Source of the DNA: Mycolicibacterium cosmeticum
Lineage (GTDB): Bacteria > Actinomycetota > Actinomycetes > Mycobacteriales > Mycobacteriaceae
DNA length: 64,000 bases
NCBI GenBank assembly: GCA_016197365.1
Contig: JACPVS010000020.1
Location: 54,400 to 118,399 of the forward strand
Reading direction: 5' to 3'
Shown: piece after piece, positions 1-8,533 of the stretch
Numbering within the stretch: position 1 is the stretch's first letter
Layout of the letters: the number at the start of each line of letters is the position of its first letter
Made by a program: the position numbers and the translations under genes
Notes under the pieces: model-generated
Seen by the model: only the letters and a program-made list of their open reading frames with translations
Database searches by the model: none
What the model was told of the DNA's origin: nothing

Positions 1-701
1 TCGGGGGCCAGCAGGTCCGAGAAGGGGACGGCGACGCCACCCGCGCCGTGCACGGCCGCGGCCTGCATCCGGGCCAGCCGCAGCCCGAGAGTGCGGGTCA
101 CCAGGCGGAGAGGTTGGGGGATGGCGGTGATGACGCCGAAGTCCGGGCAGGTGCCGACGACGACGACCGCGCCGCTGCCACGCAGCCTGCGGACCGCGGC
201 TCCGAGCCGGCGCGCCGACGCGCTCAGGCCGTTGAGCGCGGTGATGTCATTGGCCCCGATCATGATGACCGCGGCGTCCGGCGGCGGGCCCGCCACGTAC
301 ATGGCGTCGATCTGCCCGGACAGTCCCTTCGACGTCGCGCCGACGATCGCCTTGGTGCTCAGCCGGATCCGCCGGCCCGACTCCGCGGCGAGGCCGCGCG
401 CGATCAGCACCCCGGGCACCTCCTCGGCGTCGGTGCAGCCGTACCCGGTGGCGGTCGAATCGCCGAAGACCATCAGGTGCACGTCGAACGGGACATCGCG
501 CTGAAAGCGTTCGACGGGTCCGCCGCCCGGGGAGTAGATGCCGTCGGCGCGCGGCGGCACATCCCAGGACTTCGGGATGACCTGCCGTGTTTTGGCTGCT
601 TGTCCGGTCAGCAGTGACCGCGCTCCCACATACGCCGACCCCCCCGAAGCGAGGGTGGCCGCGGCTGCAAGGGCGATGGTTGACCGACGCGGTGTACCCA
701 C
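1..701 (-). CDS. SGNH/GDSL-type exported esterase (Rv1075c-like), 3' end outside window
   Basis: My own minus-strand translation from a GTG at 701 gives at least 233 residues before the window edge. A short N-terminal hydrophobic stretch (about residues 8-32) suggests export or membrane anchoring. The SGNH block I nucleophile is in FGDSTATGYG and the block III motif is in IMIGANDITAL; the block V His would lie past the edge. The family hydrolyses esters of lipids or carbohydrates. It lies beside lipU, as Rv1075c does in M. tuberculosis, and is divergent from it. The start is uncertain because the ribosome binding site is weak. Confidence 0.8.
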   Translation of the reverse strand, partial: MGTPRRSTIALAAAATLASGGSAYVGARSLLTGQAAKTRQVIPKSWDVPPRADGIYSPGGGPVERFQRDVPFDVHLMVFGDSTATGYGCTDAEEVPGVLIARGLAAESGRRIRLSTKAIVGATSKGLSGQIDAMYVAGPPPDAAVIMIGANDITALNGLSASARRLGAAVRRLRGSGAVVVVGTCPDFGVITAIPQPLRLVTRTLGLRLARMQAAAVHGAGGVAVPFSDLLAP

Positions 702-826
702 ACGATTGATTTTAGGGACGGATTCGCCGTTGTCAGTGAGTCCGAGCTGTCCGAACGGTCACGTTGCGGTATCGAGTGCGGTACCAAATCGGCTGATCGT
801 TTTGTTGAATTAATTGACGGTGTCAA

Positions 827-855
827 GCTAAGTTACTCCGGTTGGCTAAGTAACT
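827..855. promoter_or_regulatory. Two near-identical 11-bp direct repeats upstream of lipU
   Basis: GCTAAGTTACT at 827-837 and GCTAAGTAACT at 845-855 repeat with an 18-bp period, about 40 bp before the lipU start. The arrangement looks like a two-site operator or activator site in the gap between two divergent esterase genes. The regulator is unknown; function is inferred from position only. Confidence 0.35.
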
Positions 856-895
856 AGACTTACCGGGCACTACAACGGCGTAGGAAGTGGTGGCG

Positions 896-1933
896 ATGAC
901 GGCACCAAGTAAGGTCTCAGGCTCCCCTCGTTCTGCCATCAGTGCAGCTAGGGCGTATCAAGGGCGTCGGTTCCCGGTCAGTGACTGGGCCCCGGTCGAG
1001 GTCGTCGAAGATGGTCCGAGCGTGGCAGGCCGGTTGGCCTCGTTGGCCGTGCGGATGACCATCAAGCCAGTTCTGGCAATCGGCTGCCATGCCCCCACGC
1101 TGCCGTGGCCGTTCGGGATCGTCGACTTCGCCGCCAGAATCCTGCGGCCGTCGGCCGGCACCGTCCGGGCCACCATCGCGTTGCCGCACTGCACCGCCCA
1201 ACTGGTCCGTGCCGACGGTGTGCTGCCTGCGGACGGCAAGCGCAGCGTCGTGTTGTACCTGCACGGCGGCGCATTCCTGGCCTGCGGGGTGAACACCCAC
1301 GGCCGGCTGGTGGAGAACCTGTCGAAGTTCGCCGACAGCCCGATGTTCGTCGTGAACTATCGGATGCTGCCCAAGCATTCGATCGGCCAGGCCCTCGATG
1401 ACTGTTACGACGCCTACAAATGGCTGCGGCTCACCGGGTACGCCCCTGAACACATCGTGCTGGCCGGTGACTCGGCGGGCGGCTACCTGTCTTTGGCGCT
1501 CGCGCAGCGCCTGCTGGCCGAGGGTGAAGAGCCCGCGGCCATGGTGACGCTCTCGCCCCTGTTCGAGATCGACAACGCCGGCCGCGAGCAGCATCCGAAC
1601 CTCGAAGGGGACGCGATGTTCCCGCCGCATGCGTTCGGGGCGCTGGTCGAACTGATCGGCCGGGCGGCAGGCAAGACCACCGAAGAGATCTACGAACCTC
1701 TCGACCACATCGAGCCGGGATTGCCCCGAACCCTCATTCACGTGTCGGGTTCGGAGGTTCTGCTCAACGATGCGCGAAAGGCGGCGCGCATGCTGGCCGC
1801 CGAAGGCGTCCCGGTCGAGGTGCGGGTGTGGCCTGGCCAAATGCACGTCTTCCAGTTGTGTTCGCCGTTCGTGAACGAGGCGACGCGCTCGCTGCGCCAG
1901 ATCGGCGACTACATTCGCGAAGCCACCTGGTGA
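896..1933 (+). CDS. lipU: Hormone-sensitive-lipase family esterase LipU (Rv1076-like)
   Basis: An alpha/beta hydrolase of about 345 residues that hydrolyses short-chain esters or lipids. The HSL oxyanion-hole motif HGG is in VLYLHGGAFL, the nucleophile serine is in LAGDSAGG, and the late Asp and His (near QMHVF) complete the triad. The ATG at 896 follows a purine-rich AGGAAG at 882-887. A GTG at 887 in the same frame is the alternative start. It sits between the SGNH esterase and cbs, matching M. tuberculosis gene order. Confidence 0.88.
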   Translation: MTAPSKVSGSPRSAISAARAYQGRRFPVSDWAPVEVVEDGPSVAGRLASLAVRMTIKPVLAIGCHAPTLPWPFGIVDFAARILRPSAGTVRATIALPHCTAQLVRADGVLPADGKRSVVLYLHGGAFLACGVNTHGRLVENLSKFADSPMFVVNYRMLPKHSIGQALDDCYDAYKWLRLTGYAPEHIVLAGDSAGGYLSLALAQRLLAEGEEPAAMVTLSPLFEIDNAGREQHPNLEGDAMFPPHAFGALVELIGRAAGKTTEEIYEPLDHIEPGLPRTLIHVSGSEVLLNDARKAARMLAAEGVPVEVRVWPGQMHVFQLCSPFVNEATRSLRQIGDYIREATW

Positions 1934-1976
1934 CTCCCGCTTGGTGACTGATTACGCGGCCTGACACGATGGGCGT

Positions 1977-3371
1977 ATGCGCATCGCCAGGCACATCAGT
2001 GACCTCATCGGTAACACCCCGCTGGTTCAGCTGAACTCGGTTGTGCCCCAGGGCGCAGGGCTGGTCGCCGCCAAGATCGAATACCTGAATCCGGGCGGCA
2101 GTTCCAAGGACCGCATCGCGGTGAAGATGATCGACGCGGCCGAGGCCAGCGGCGCACTCAAACCGGGCGGCACCATCGTGGAACCGACCTCCGGCAACAC
2201 CGGCGTCGGACTGGCGCTGGTGGCGCAGCAGCGCGGCTACAAATGCATCTTCGTCTGCCCGGACAAGGTCAGCGAGGACAAGCAGAACGTGTTGCGCGCG
2301 TACGGCGCCGAGGTGATGGTGTCGCCGACCGCCGTGCCGCCGGACCACCCGGACAGCTACTACAGCGTGTCCGACAGGCTGGTCCGGGAGATCGACGGGG
2401 CATGGAAGCCCGACCAGTACTCCAACCCGAACGGGCCGGCCAGTCACTACGAGACCACGGGCCCGGAGATCTGGGCCGACACCGACGGCAAGATCACGCA
2501 CTTCGTGGCGGGCGTGGGCACCGGCGGCACCATCACCGGCACCGGCCGGTACCTCAAGGAGGTGTCCGACGGCCGGGTGAAGGTCATCGGCGCCGACCCG
2601 GAAGGTTCGGTGTACTCGGGCGGAACCGGGCGCCCCTACCTCGTCGAGGGCGTCGGAGAGGACTTCTGGCCCAGCGCCTATGACCCGGAGGTGGCCGACG
2701 AGATCATCGCCGTCTCCGATGCGGATTCCTTCGACATGACGCGCAGGCTGGCCCGCGAAGAGGCGCTGCTCGTCGGCGGCTCGTGCGGCATGGCCGTCGT
2801 CGCGGCGCTGCGGGTGGCCGAGCGCGAGGGCCCGGACGCCGTGGTGGTGGTGTTGTTGCCCGACGGTGGGCGCGGTTATCTGTCAAAGGTTTTCAACGAC
2901 GGATGGATGTCGTCGTACGGCTTCCTGCGCAGCCGCCTCGACGGTTCCGTCGAGGAGGTCACGGTCGGGGACATCCTGCGCGGAAAGTCGGGCGCGCTGC
3001 CCGACCTGGTGCACACCCATCCGTCCGAGACGGTCCGCGATGCGATCAACATCCTGCGTGAGTACGGGGTTTCGCAGATGCCCGTCGTCGGCGCGGAACC
3101 GCCGGTGATGGCGGGCGAGGTGGCGGGCAGCGTATCCGAACGGGAGCTGCTGTCCGCCGTTTTCGAGGGACGAGCAAAGTTGGTGGACGCGGTGGCAGAC
3201 CATATGGGTGCCCCGTTGCCGCTCATCGGATCCGGTGAACTACTCAGCACCGCAGCGAAAACACTGCGCGATTACGACGCGCTGATGGTGGTCGAAGATG
3301 GCAAGCCGATCGGCGTGCTGACCCGCCATGATCTCCTCGGATCGCTGTCCGACGGCGGATTGCGCCGGTAG
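1977..3371 (+). CDS. cbs: Cystathionine beta-synthase
   Basis: A 464-residue PLP enzyme that condenses serine and homocysteine to cystathionine, the first step of reverse transsulfuration. The PLP lysine is K44 in GGSSKDR. The phosphate-binding loop is the GTGGT stretch, and the substrate loop SGNTG is present. The C-terminal third (from about residue 340) carries two CBS-domain repeats. Length matches Rv1077. metB lies about 2 kb downstream, so both transsulfuration directions are encoded close together. Confidence 0.96.
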   Translation: MRIARHISDLIGNTPLVQLNSVVPQGAGLVAAKIEYLNPGGSSKDRIAVKMIDAAEASGALKPGGTIVEPTSGNTGVGLALVAQQRGYKCIFVCPDKVSEDKQNVLRAYGAEVMVSPTAVPPDHPDSYYSVSDRLVREIDGAWKPDQYSNPNGPASHYETTGPEIWADTDGKITHFVAGVGTGGTITGTGRYLKEVSDGRVKVIGADPEGSVYSGGTGRPYLVEGVGEDFWPSAYDPEVADEIIAVSDADSFDMTRRLAREEALLVGGSCGMAVVAALRVAEREGPDAVVVVLLPDGGRGYLSKVFNDGWMSSYGFLRSRLDGSVEEVTVGDILRGKSGALPDLVHTHPSETVRDAINILREYGVSQMPVVGAEPPVMAGEVAGSVSERELLSAVFEGRAKLVDAVADHMGAPLPLIGSGELLSTAAKTLRDYDALMVVEDGKPIGVLTRHDLLGSLSDGGLRR

Positions 3372-3374
3372 ATC

Positions 3375-3392
3375 GACGCGTTTTCGCGCGTC
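3375..3392 (+). terminator. Short hairpin just after cbs
   Basis: GACGCG (3375-3380) and CGCGTC (3387-3392) pair across a 6-nt TTTTCG loop, starting 4 nt after the cbs stop codon. It is short and lacks a clear U-tract, so it is only a weak terminator candidate. Confidence 0.3.
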
Positions 3393-3559
3393 TACCCGCG
3401 GGTGGATATCTGCGAAATCAACTACTCACGCCAATCATTGGCGTGCGGTGGTCATTGTGTCGACGCGGTGAAGAAATGATCATGGCGGCCATTTCCGGCG
3501 AATTCTCAGGTAGGGTGACACCGCTCATAGTCAGCTAATTCCTCACCTGGAAGGCGTCC

Positions 3560-4216
3560 ATGACCACACCTCCGCCACCGCCGCCTGGAAATTATCCGCC
3601 GCCGCCACCGCCGCCCGGTGGATACCCCCCTCCGCCGCAAGGTGGCTTCCCGCCGCCTCCGCCGCCCGGTGGGGGAGTGGGGCCGGGTTATGGCGCGGGA
3701 TTCGGGGGACCGCCTCCCGGCGGCGGGTTGCCGCAGGAGGCGTACACACCGTGGTTGACGCGCGTGCTGGCATACATCCTGGATTACATCCCGGTCTACA
3801 TCATCATGGGTATCGGATGGGGACTGTTGCTGGGCACTCGCGAAACCGTCTGTCTCACCGACACTTCGGAGTACGACCTCGGTGATTTCTGCGCCAGCGG
3901 TGCGTCGACGCTGGGGCAGGTCTCGGTCGGTCTCGCCTCAATCCTGGCGCTCGCCTTCGTGATCTGGAACCTGGGCTATCGCCAGGGCACCACCGGGTCG
4001 AGCATCGGCAAGGGCATCATGAAGTTCAAGGTGGTCAGGGAGGACACCGGCCAGCCCTTGGGGTTTGGGATGTCCCTCGTCCGTGAGCTCATCTACTTCG
4101 TGTTCAACGTTGCGTGCGGCATCGTCTGGATCGTCGCCGTGCTGTTCCCGCTGTGGGACCAGAAGCGGCAGTCACTCGTGGACAAGATTGTGAAGTCCGT
4201 CTGTCTGCCACTCTGA
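3560..4216 (+). CDS. pra: Proline-rich antigen homologue, RDD-family membrane protein (Rv1078-like)
   Basis: A 218-residue protein. Residues 1-60 are almost pure Pro/Gly (PPPPP and GGYPPP blocks). An RDD-type membrane domain follows, with about three hydrophobic segments and the LTRVLAYILDYIPVY helix bearing the Arg and Asp-Asp-like residues. The order cbs-pra-metB equals Rv1077-Rv1079. The proline-rich head probably faces the cytoplasm or wall as a protein-binding tail; the molecular function is unknown. A proline-rich paralogue follows directly. Confidence 0.87.
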   Translation: MTTPPPPPPGNYPPPPPPPGGYPPPPQGGFPPPPPPGGGVGPGYGAGFGGPPPGGGLPQEAYTPWLTRVLAYILDYIPVYIIMGIGWGLLLGTRETVCLTDTSEYDLGDFCASGASTLGQVSVGLASILALAFVIWNLGYRQGTTGSSIGKGIMKFKVVREDTGQPLGFGMSLVRELIYFVFNVACGIVWIVAVLFPLWDQKRQSLVDKIVKSVCLPL

Positions 4217-4233
4217 CCTAGGCTCAACCCAAG

Positions 4234-4266
4234 CGCCGGTCCGCGGAATCACTGCGCGGACCGGCG
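4234..4266 (+). terminator. Rho-independent-type hairpin after pra
   Basis: CGCCGGTCCGCG (4234-4245) pairs perfectly with 4255-4266 across a 9-nt loop, followed by TTTC. It lies 18 nt after the pra stop and before the next proline-rich gene, so the two are probably separate transcripts or attenuated. Confidence 0.6.
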
Positions 4267-4300
4267 TTTCACCGTAACGACCGACTCACGAGAGGGTGTT

Positions 4301-5338
4301 ATGACTCAGCCACCACCTCCGCCCGGCAACTACCCACCGCCCGGTGGATACCCGCCGCCGGAGAACGTCCCGCCCGCCGGTGGCTATCCGCCGCCCGCGC
4401 CGGGTGGTTACCCGCCGCCGGCCCCTGGTGGTTACCCGCCGCCTCCCGCTCCCGGCGGTTACCCGCCGCCCGCACCCGGCGGTTACCCGCCGCCGCCCGC
4501 CGGTGGCAACTACCCACCGCCGCAGGGGAATTACCCGCCCCCGCCGGGAGGTGGCTACCCGCCGCCGCCCCCGCAGGGCGGTTACGCGCCGCCGCCGCCC
4601 GGATACCCGGGTGCGCCTGCCTTCGGTGGGCCCGCCCAGGGCTTCAACATCGGCGAAGCGGTGTCGTGGGCCTGGAACAAGTTCAGCAAGAACACGGCCG
4701 CAATTCTGGTGCCGACACTGGCCTTCGGAGTGGTGTACGCCGTTCTGCAGGGCCTCATCCAGGTTATTTCGGGGCTGTTCACCACCGTCGACAGCTCGTC
4801 CTACAGCGACTATGACAGCGGCTTCGCCGCGAGCTACTCGTTGGGGGCCGGAGGCATCGTCGTCTCCATCATCGGCAGCATCGTCATGCTGGTCGTCGCG
4901 GCGGTGGTGCAATCCGCGTACATCGGCGGCATGCTCGACATCGCCAACGGGCAACCGGTCGAGATCGGTTCGTTCTTCAAGCCGCGCAACGTCGTCAACG
5001 TCATCATCGCGTCGGTCGTCTCCGGCATCATCGTCGGTATCGGCATCGTGCTGTGCATCGTGCCCGGCATCATCGCGATTATCATGCTGGTGTTCACCAC
5101 GGTGATCGTGCTCGATCGCAATGTGCCCGGAATCGAAGGCATCACGACGAGCTTCAACATCGCCAAGGCCAATTTCGGCCCGGTGGCACTGACGTGGCTG
5201 ACGACCATCGCCATCACCATCCTCGGAGTGGTGCTGTGCTTCGTCGGCCTCATCGTCGCCTACCCGGTGGCGTCGCTGGTCACCGTCTACGCCTACCGCA
5301 AGTTGACCGGCGGCCCGATCGCCGCACTGACTCCGTAA
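4301..5338 (+). CDS. Proline-rich multipass membrane protein
   Basis: 345 residues. The first ~110 consist of GGYPPPAPGGYPPP-type repeats, more regular than in the preceding pra. A hydrophobic domain follows with about five to six segments (around residues 125-340), including VVNVIIASVVSGIIVGIGIV. It resembles the membrane domain of glycerophosphodiesterase-like and DUF7544-like proteins, but I do not assign a reaction. It starts with ATG 4301 behind GAGAGGG. It is not a close paralogue of Pra in its membrane part; only the proline-rich head is shared. Confidence 0.8.
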   Translation: MTQPPPPPGNYPPPGGYPPPENVPPAGGYPPPAPGGYPPPAPGGYPPPPAPGGYPPPAPGGYPPPPAGGNYPPPQGNYPPPPGGGYPPPPPQGGYAPPPPGYPGAPAFGGPAQGFNIGEAVSWAWNKFSKNTAAILVPTLAFGVVYAVLQGLIQVISGLFTTVDSSSYSDYDSGFAASYSLGAGGIVVSIIGSIVMLVVAAVVQSAYIGGMLDIANGQPVEIGSFFKPRNVVNVIIASVVSGIIVGIGIVLCIVPGIIAIIMLVFTTVIVLDRNVPGIEGITTSFNIAKANFGPVALTWLTTIAITILGVVLCFVGLIVAYPVASLVTVYAYRKLTGGPIAALTP

Positions 5339-5348
5339 CCAGTCGGAC

Positions 5349-5384
5349 GAAACGGGGTGGACCGCAGTCGGTCCACCCCGTTTC
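5349..5384 (+). terminator. Strong 16-bp perfect hairpin terminator
   Basis: GAAACGGGGTGGACCG at 5349-5364 is perfectly complementary to 5369-5384 with a CAGT loop. The right arm runs into TTTC and a pyrimidine-rich stretch. It separates the proline-rich membrane gene from metB. Confidence 0.8.
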
Positions 5385-5415
5385 GCTTTCTCGCCGGACC
5401 ACTACCCTGATCGAC

Positions 5416-6588
5416 ATGAGCGAGAAGCGTTCGGCGACAGATGCACACCGTTGGCAAGGCCTGGCGACCCGGGCGATCCACGCCGGGTACCGGCCGGACC
5501 CGGCCACCGGTGCCGTCAACGCCCCCATCTACGCCAGCTCGACCTTCGCGCAGGACGGGGTGGGTGGCCTGCGCGGTGGCTTCGAGTACGCCCGGACCGG
5601 TAACCCGACCCGCGCCGCGCTGGAGGCGTCGCTGGCCGCCGTCGAGGAGGCCGACTACGGGCGCGCGTTCAGTTCCGGAATGGCGGCCACCGACTGCGCC
5701 CTGCGTGCGGTGCTGCGCCCCGGCGACCACGTCGTCATTCCTGACGACGCGTACGGCGGCACGTTCCGGCTGATCGACAAGGTCTTCACGCAGTGGGGTG
5801 TCACCCACACGCCCGTTCCGCTGTCCGATGTCGACGCCGTCGCCGCGGCGATCACCCCGCAGACCAAGCTGGTGTGGGTCGAAACCCCGACCAACCCGCT
5901 GCTCAACATCGCCGATATCGCGGCACTGGCCACCATTTCCCGTGAGCGCGGCGCAAAGCTGTTGGTGGACAACACTTTTGCCTCGCCCTCGTTGCAGCAG
6001 CCGCTGACCCTGGGCGCGGACATCGTGCTGCACTCGACCACCAAGTACATCGGCGGACACTCCGATGTGGTGGGCGGCGCCCTGCTGACCAGTGACGAGG
6101 AACTGGACACCGCGTTCGCATTCCTGCAGAACGGCGCGGGTGCGGTGCCCGGCCCGTTCGACGCATACCTGACCATGCGTGGCCTGAAGACCCTGGTGCT
6201 GCGGATGCAGCGGCACAGCGAGAACGGCGCCAAGGTCGCGGAGTTCCTGGCCGAGCATTCCGCCGTGGCGTCCGTGCTGTACCCGGGGCTGGACAGCCAT
6301 CCAGGGCATGCCGTCGCGGCCAAGCAGATGAGCGCATTCGGTGGCATGGTGTCCGTCCGGCTCAAGGGCGGACGCGCGGCGGCCCACGAATTGTGCGCGC
6401 GCACCGAGATTTTCATTCTCGCCGAGTCTTTGGGCGGCGTCGAGTCGCTGATCGAGCATCCCGGCGCCATGACCCATGCGTCGACCGCCGGATCGCAGCT
6501 GGAAGTACCCGACGACCTGGTCCGGCTGTCGGTCGGTATCGAAGAGTCGGCCGATCTGCTCGGCGACCTGGAGCAGGCGCTCGGGTAG
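5416..6588 (+). CDS. metB: Cystathionine gamma-synthase
   Basis: A 390-residue Cys/Met-metabolism PLP enzyme making cystathionine from an acylated homoserine and cysteine, or acting as a gamma-lyase-like homologue. The PLP lysine is in the LHSTTKYIGGH motif and the SSGMAA phosphate-binding stretch is present. ATG 5416 gives the usual MetB length (Rv1079, 388). The open frame runs upstream but has no better start. The hairpin at 5349-5384 ends the previous unit, so metB needs its own promoter in the short gap. Confidence 0.95.
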   Translation: MSEKRSATDAHRWQGLATRAIHAGYRPDPATGAVNAPIYASSTFAQDGVGGLRGGFEYARTGNPTRAALEASLAAVEEADYGRAFSSGMAATDCALRAVLRPGDHVVIPDDAYGGTFRLIDKVFTQWGVTHTPVPLSDVDAVAAAITPQTKLVWVETPTNPLLNIADIAALATISRERGAKLLVDNTFASPSLQQPLTLGADIVLHSTTKYIGGHSDVVGGALLTSDEELDTAFAFLQNGAGAVPGPFDAYLTMRGLKTLVLRMQRHSENGAKVAEFLAEHSAVASVLYPGLDSHPGHAVAAKQMSAFGGMVSVRLKGGRAAAHELCARTEIFILAESLGGVESLIEHPGAMTHASTAGSQLEVPDDLVRLSVGIEESADLLGDLEQALG

Positions 6589-6596
6589 TCCGGGGC

Positions 6597-7241
6597 TCAG
6601 CCGGCCAGCGCCGGCCGCAACGCCGACGCGGTGACCGCGAGGTTGATCTCGGCCAGGCCGGTGGGCTGTTCGTCGATCCAGCTGCCCAGCGTGATCTCGC
6701 CGGCTCGGGCATGCACCCAGCGCCAGCCGCGATCGTTGAGGCTCAGCAGCGCGCCCAACCCGTCGACCGAATGCAACAGCGAGATGATGGCGGCGGTCGG
6801 CGGCGGGGGAGGCTGCCGGTCGAACAGGGCTGCCAGCACGGCCGCTCGGGCCGGGTCGACGCGATCGCGACGCAGCAGCGGCAAGACCGCGCCCGGTTGT
6901 TCCCGGCGGATCTGGCCGGTGTGTTCCAGCCAGCCCACCACGTGGCCTTCACTGTGCTTGCGCAGTTTGGTCAGCGCGGCCGCGGGCCGCAGCGGCCGGC
7001 GCGCCAACAGGTCGAATGCGGGGCCGGTCACCGGATCGAGGGGAGTGGTGCCGGTGAGCGCCACCAGATGATCCGGTGCATGAGGTTCGCCGTCCACTGC
7101 GGGCCGCAGCCGGCAGGCGTAGGCCAGGTCCAGTAGAACCGCGGCACTGAGAACACGCTGGCGCCGCTGGCGCTCCAGGCCAGGTAGGGCCGATGAATTG
7201 TCGAGAAGGAGCAGAAACAGGTCCTCGGCGATCTGGGCCAT
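6597..7241 (-). CDS. GPP34 (GOLPH3/Vps74-like) family protein
   Basis: 214 residues beginning MAQIAEDLFLLLLDNSSA, the typical opening of actinobacterial GPP34 proteins, followed by a helical domain with LLDLAYACRL and a C-terminal VTASALRPAL helix. Eukaryotic relatives bind phosphoinositides at the Golgi; the bacterial role is unknown. It converges with metB (8 bp apart) and lies 37 bp downstream of greA on the same strand, so co-transcription with greA is plausible. Assignment is by motif memory only. Confidence 0.75.
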   Translation of the reverse strand: MAQIAEDLFLLLLDNSSALPGLERQRRQRVLSAAVLLDLAYACRLRPAVDGEPHAPDHLVALTGTTPLDPVTGPAFDLLARRPLRPAAALTKLRKHSEGHVVGWLEHTGQIRREQPGAVLPLLRRDRVDPARAAVLAALFDRQPPPPPTAAIISLLHSVDGLGALLSLNDRGWRWVHARAGEITLGSWIDEQPTGLAEINLAVTASALRPALAG

Positions 7242-7278
7242 CAGGCGATGACTCTACGTGCCGCCGAGGACCCGGCCG

Positions 7279-7773
7279 TCAGGCGTGGTACGGCTCAGCG
7301 CTGAGCAGAGTGACGGTGACGGTGTTGCCGTTGGGAATGGTGAAGCTGCAGGTGTCGCCGACCTTGGCGTCGAGCAGGGCCTCGCCCAGCGGCGACTTCG
7401 GAGAGTAGACCTCGAGCTTGCCGTCGCTGACACCCTCCTGGCGGGTGGCGATCAGGAAGGTCTCGGTGTCGCTCGTGTCGTCGCCGTACTGGACCTTCAC
7501 CACGGAGCCGGGCAGCGCGACACCGGACTGCTTGGGGGCTTCGCCGACCTTGGCGGTGTTCAGCAGTTCCTGCAGCTGGCGGATGCGCGCTTCTTCCTGG
7601 CCCTGCTGCTCGCGTGCGGCGTGGTATCCACCGTTCTCGCGCAGATCGCCCTCTTCGCGGCGGTCGTTGATCTCGGCGGCGATCACGGGCCGGTTGGCGA
7701 TCAACTGGTCCAGCTCGACCTTCAAGCGGTCGTGAGCTTCTTGGGTCAGCCAGGTGACCTGGGTATCGGTCAT
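7279..7773 (-). CDS. greA: Transcription elongation factor GreA
   Basis: 164 residues. The N-terminal coiled-coil finger (to about residue 80) carries the acidic loop DRREEGDLRENGGYHAAREQ, which reaches the RNA polymerase active site to trigger cleavage of backtracked transcripts. The C-terminal FKBP-like domain begins near VALPGSVVKVQ. ATG 7773 follows a GAGGATATG context, and the longer frame upstream has no support. It equals Rv1080c in position. Confidence 0.96.
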   Translation of the reverse strand: MTDTQVTWLTQEAHDRLKVELDQLIANRPVIAAEINDRREEGDLRENGGYHAAREQQGQEEARIRQLQELLNTAKVGEAPKQSGVALPGSVVKVQYGDDTSDTETFLIATRQEGVSDGKLEVYSPKSPLGEALLDAKVGDTCSFTIPNGNTVTVTLLSAEPYHA

Positions 7774-7996
7774 ATCCTCGCGCTCCTGTCGTTGGTATCT
7801 TCGTGCGCTGCGCTGCGTGGGTCTGTGGCTTGATGCCGCATTTCGCAGCCGCATATCGCGTACTAAAGCAGCAATACACGGCTCCAGCCGGAACCGTGTA
7901 TCGGCCGAGTCTACCACCGTCGGGTCAGCGGATTTTCATGATTTCGCTGTTCGGCGTTGGTTGTGCCGACGCTTGAGCGGCCCGAAAGCGGCGTCG

Positions 7997-8422
7997 CTAG
8001 GACGCCCGTAAATAGCCGGGCACGTTGGTGCCGCAACCGTAAATATCGCCGACGACGGGCGGTTTGGTCGTCTTGAGTTCGGTGGTGACCTGCACCGATG
8101 TCTCGGTCGACGGCGGGACGAGGATCTCACGCCTGCCCACCTCGCCGCCGTCCTTGGACCGCGCCCGCACGACGCACACCGCAGGTCGCCCCGGATCGGC
8201 GCGGGTGACTGTGATGGTCACCGACACCGTCTGGTCATCGATCAGCTGATACCCGCCGAGCTCGCCCTTGACGTCCCCGGTGCCGAGCCGGTTGAAGGCG
8301 ACGAGCGCGAGGGCCACTCCTGCCACCACAATCAGTACGGTCAACCCGATCGCCACCCGGCGCCGGGTACTGCGGGACAATCGCTGACGCCCGTAGCGGG
8401 CGGCGGGACGGTCGATGGTCAA
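7997..8422 (-). CDS. Single-pass membrane protein, DUF4307-like (Rv1081c-like)
   Basis: About 141 residues from a TTG at 8422. An Arg-rich N-terminus (RYGRQRLSRSTRRR) is followed by one membrane helix (IGLTVLIVVAGVALALVAF) and an outward beta-rich domain with two cysteines (AVCVVRAR, IYGCGTN). This matches the DUF4307 family between greA and mca in mycobacteria. The start is the least certain part: no ATG or GTG exists between the mca divergent region and the helix, and no strong ribosome binding site precedes the TTG. The frame stays open to 8776, but that would run through mca. Confidence 0.72.
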   Translation of the reverse strand: MTIDRPAARYGRQRLSRSTRRRVAIGLTVLIVVAGVALALVAFNRLGTGDVKGELGGYQLIDDQTVSVTITVTRADPGRPAVCVVRARSKDGGEVGRREILVPPSTETSVQVTTELKTTKPPVVGDIYGCGTNVPGYLRAS

Positions 8423-8533
8423 GGCTTTGGCTGCCCGTCGGTCGGTTGCTTCTACTAGGACTGGAACTATAGGACCGTGGGCATGAAAGGCCGGCGGCCG
8501 CGGTTGTTGGATGAAACCGTTGAATGAGACGAG

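Noticed and set aside
48..617. Long + strand open frames over the left edge
   Set aside because: They are antisense shadows of the minus-strand SGNH esterase, whose GDST and GAND motifs are clear.
5053..5415. Upstream extension of metB
   Set aside because: The region codes for the proline-rich membrane protein in another frame and contains a strong terminator; ATG 5416 gives the family length.
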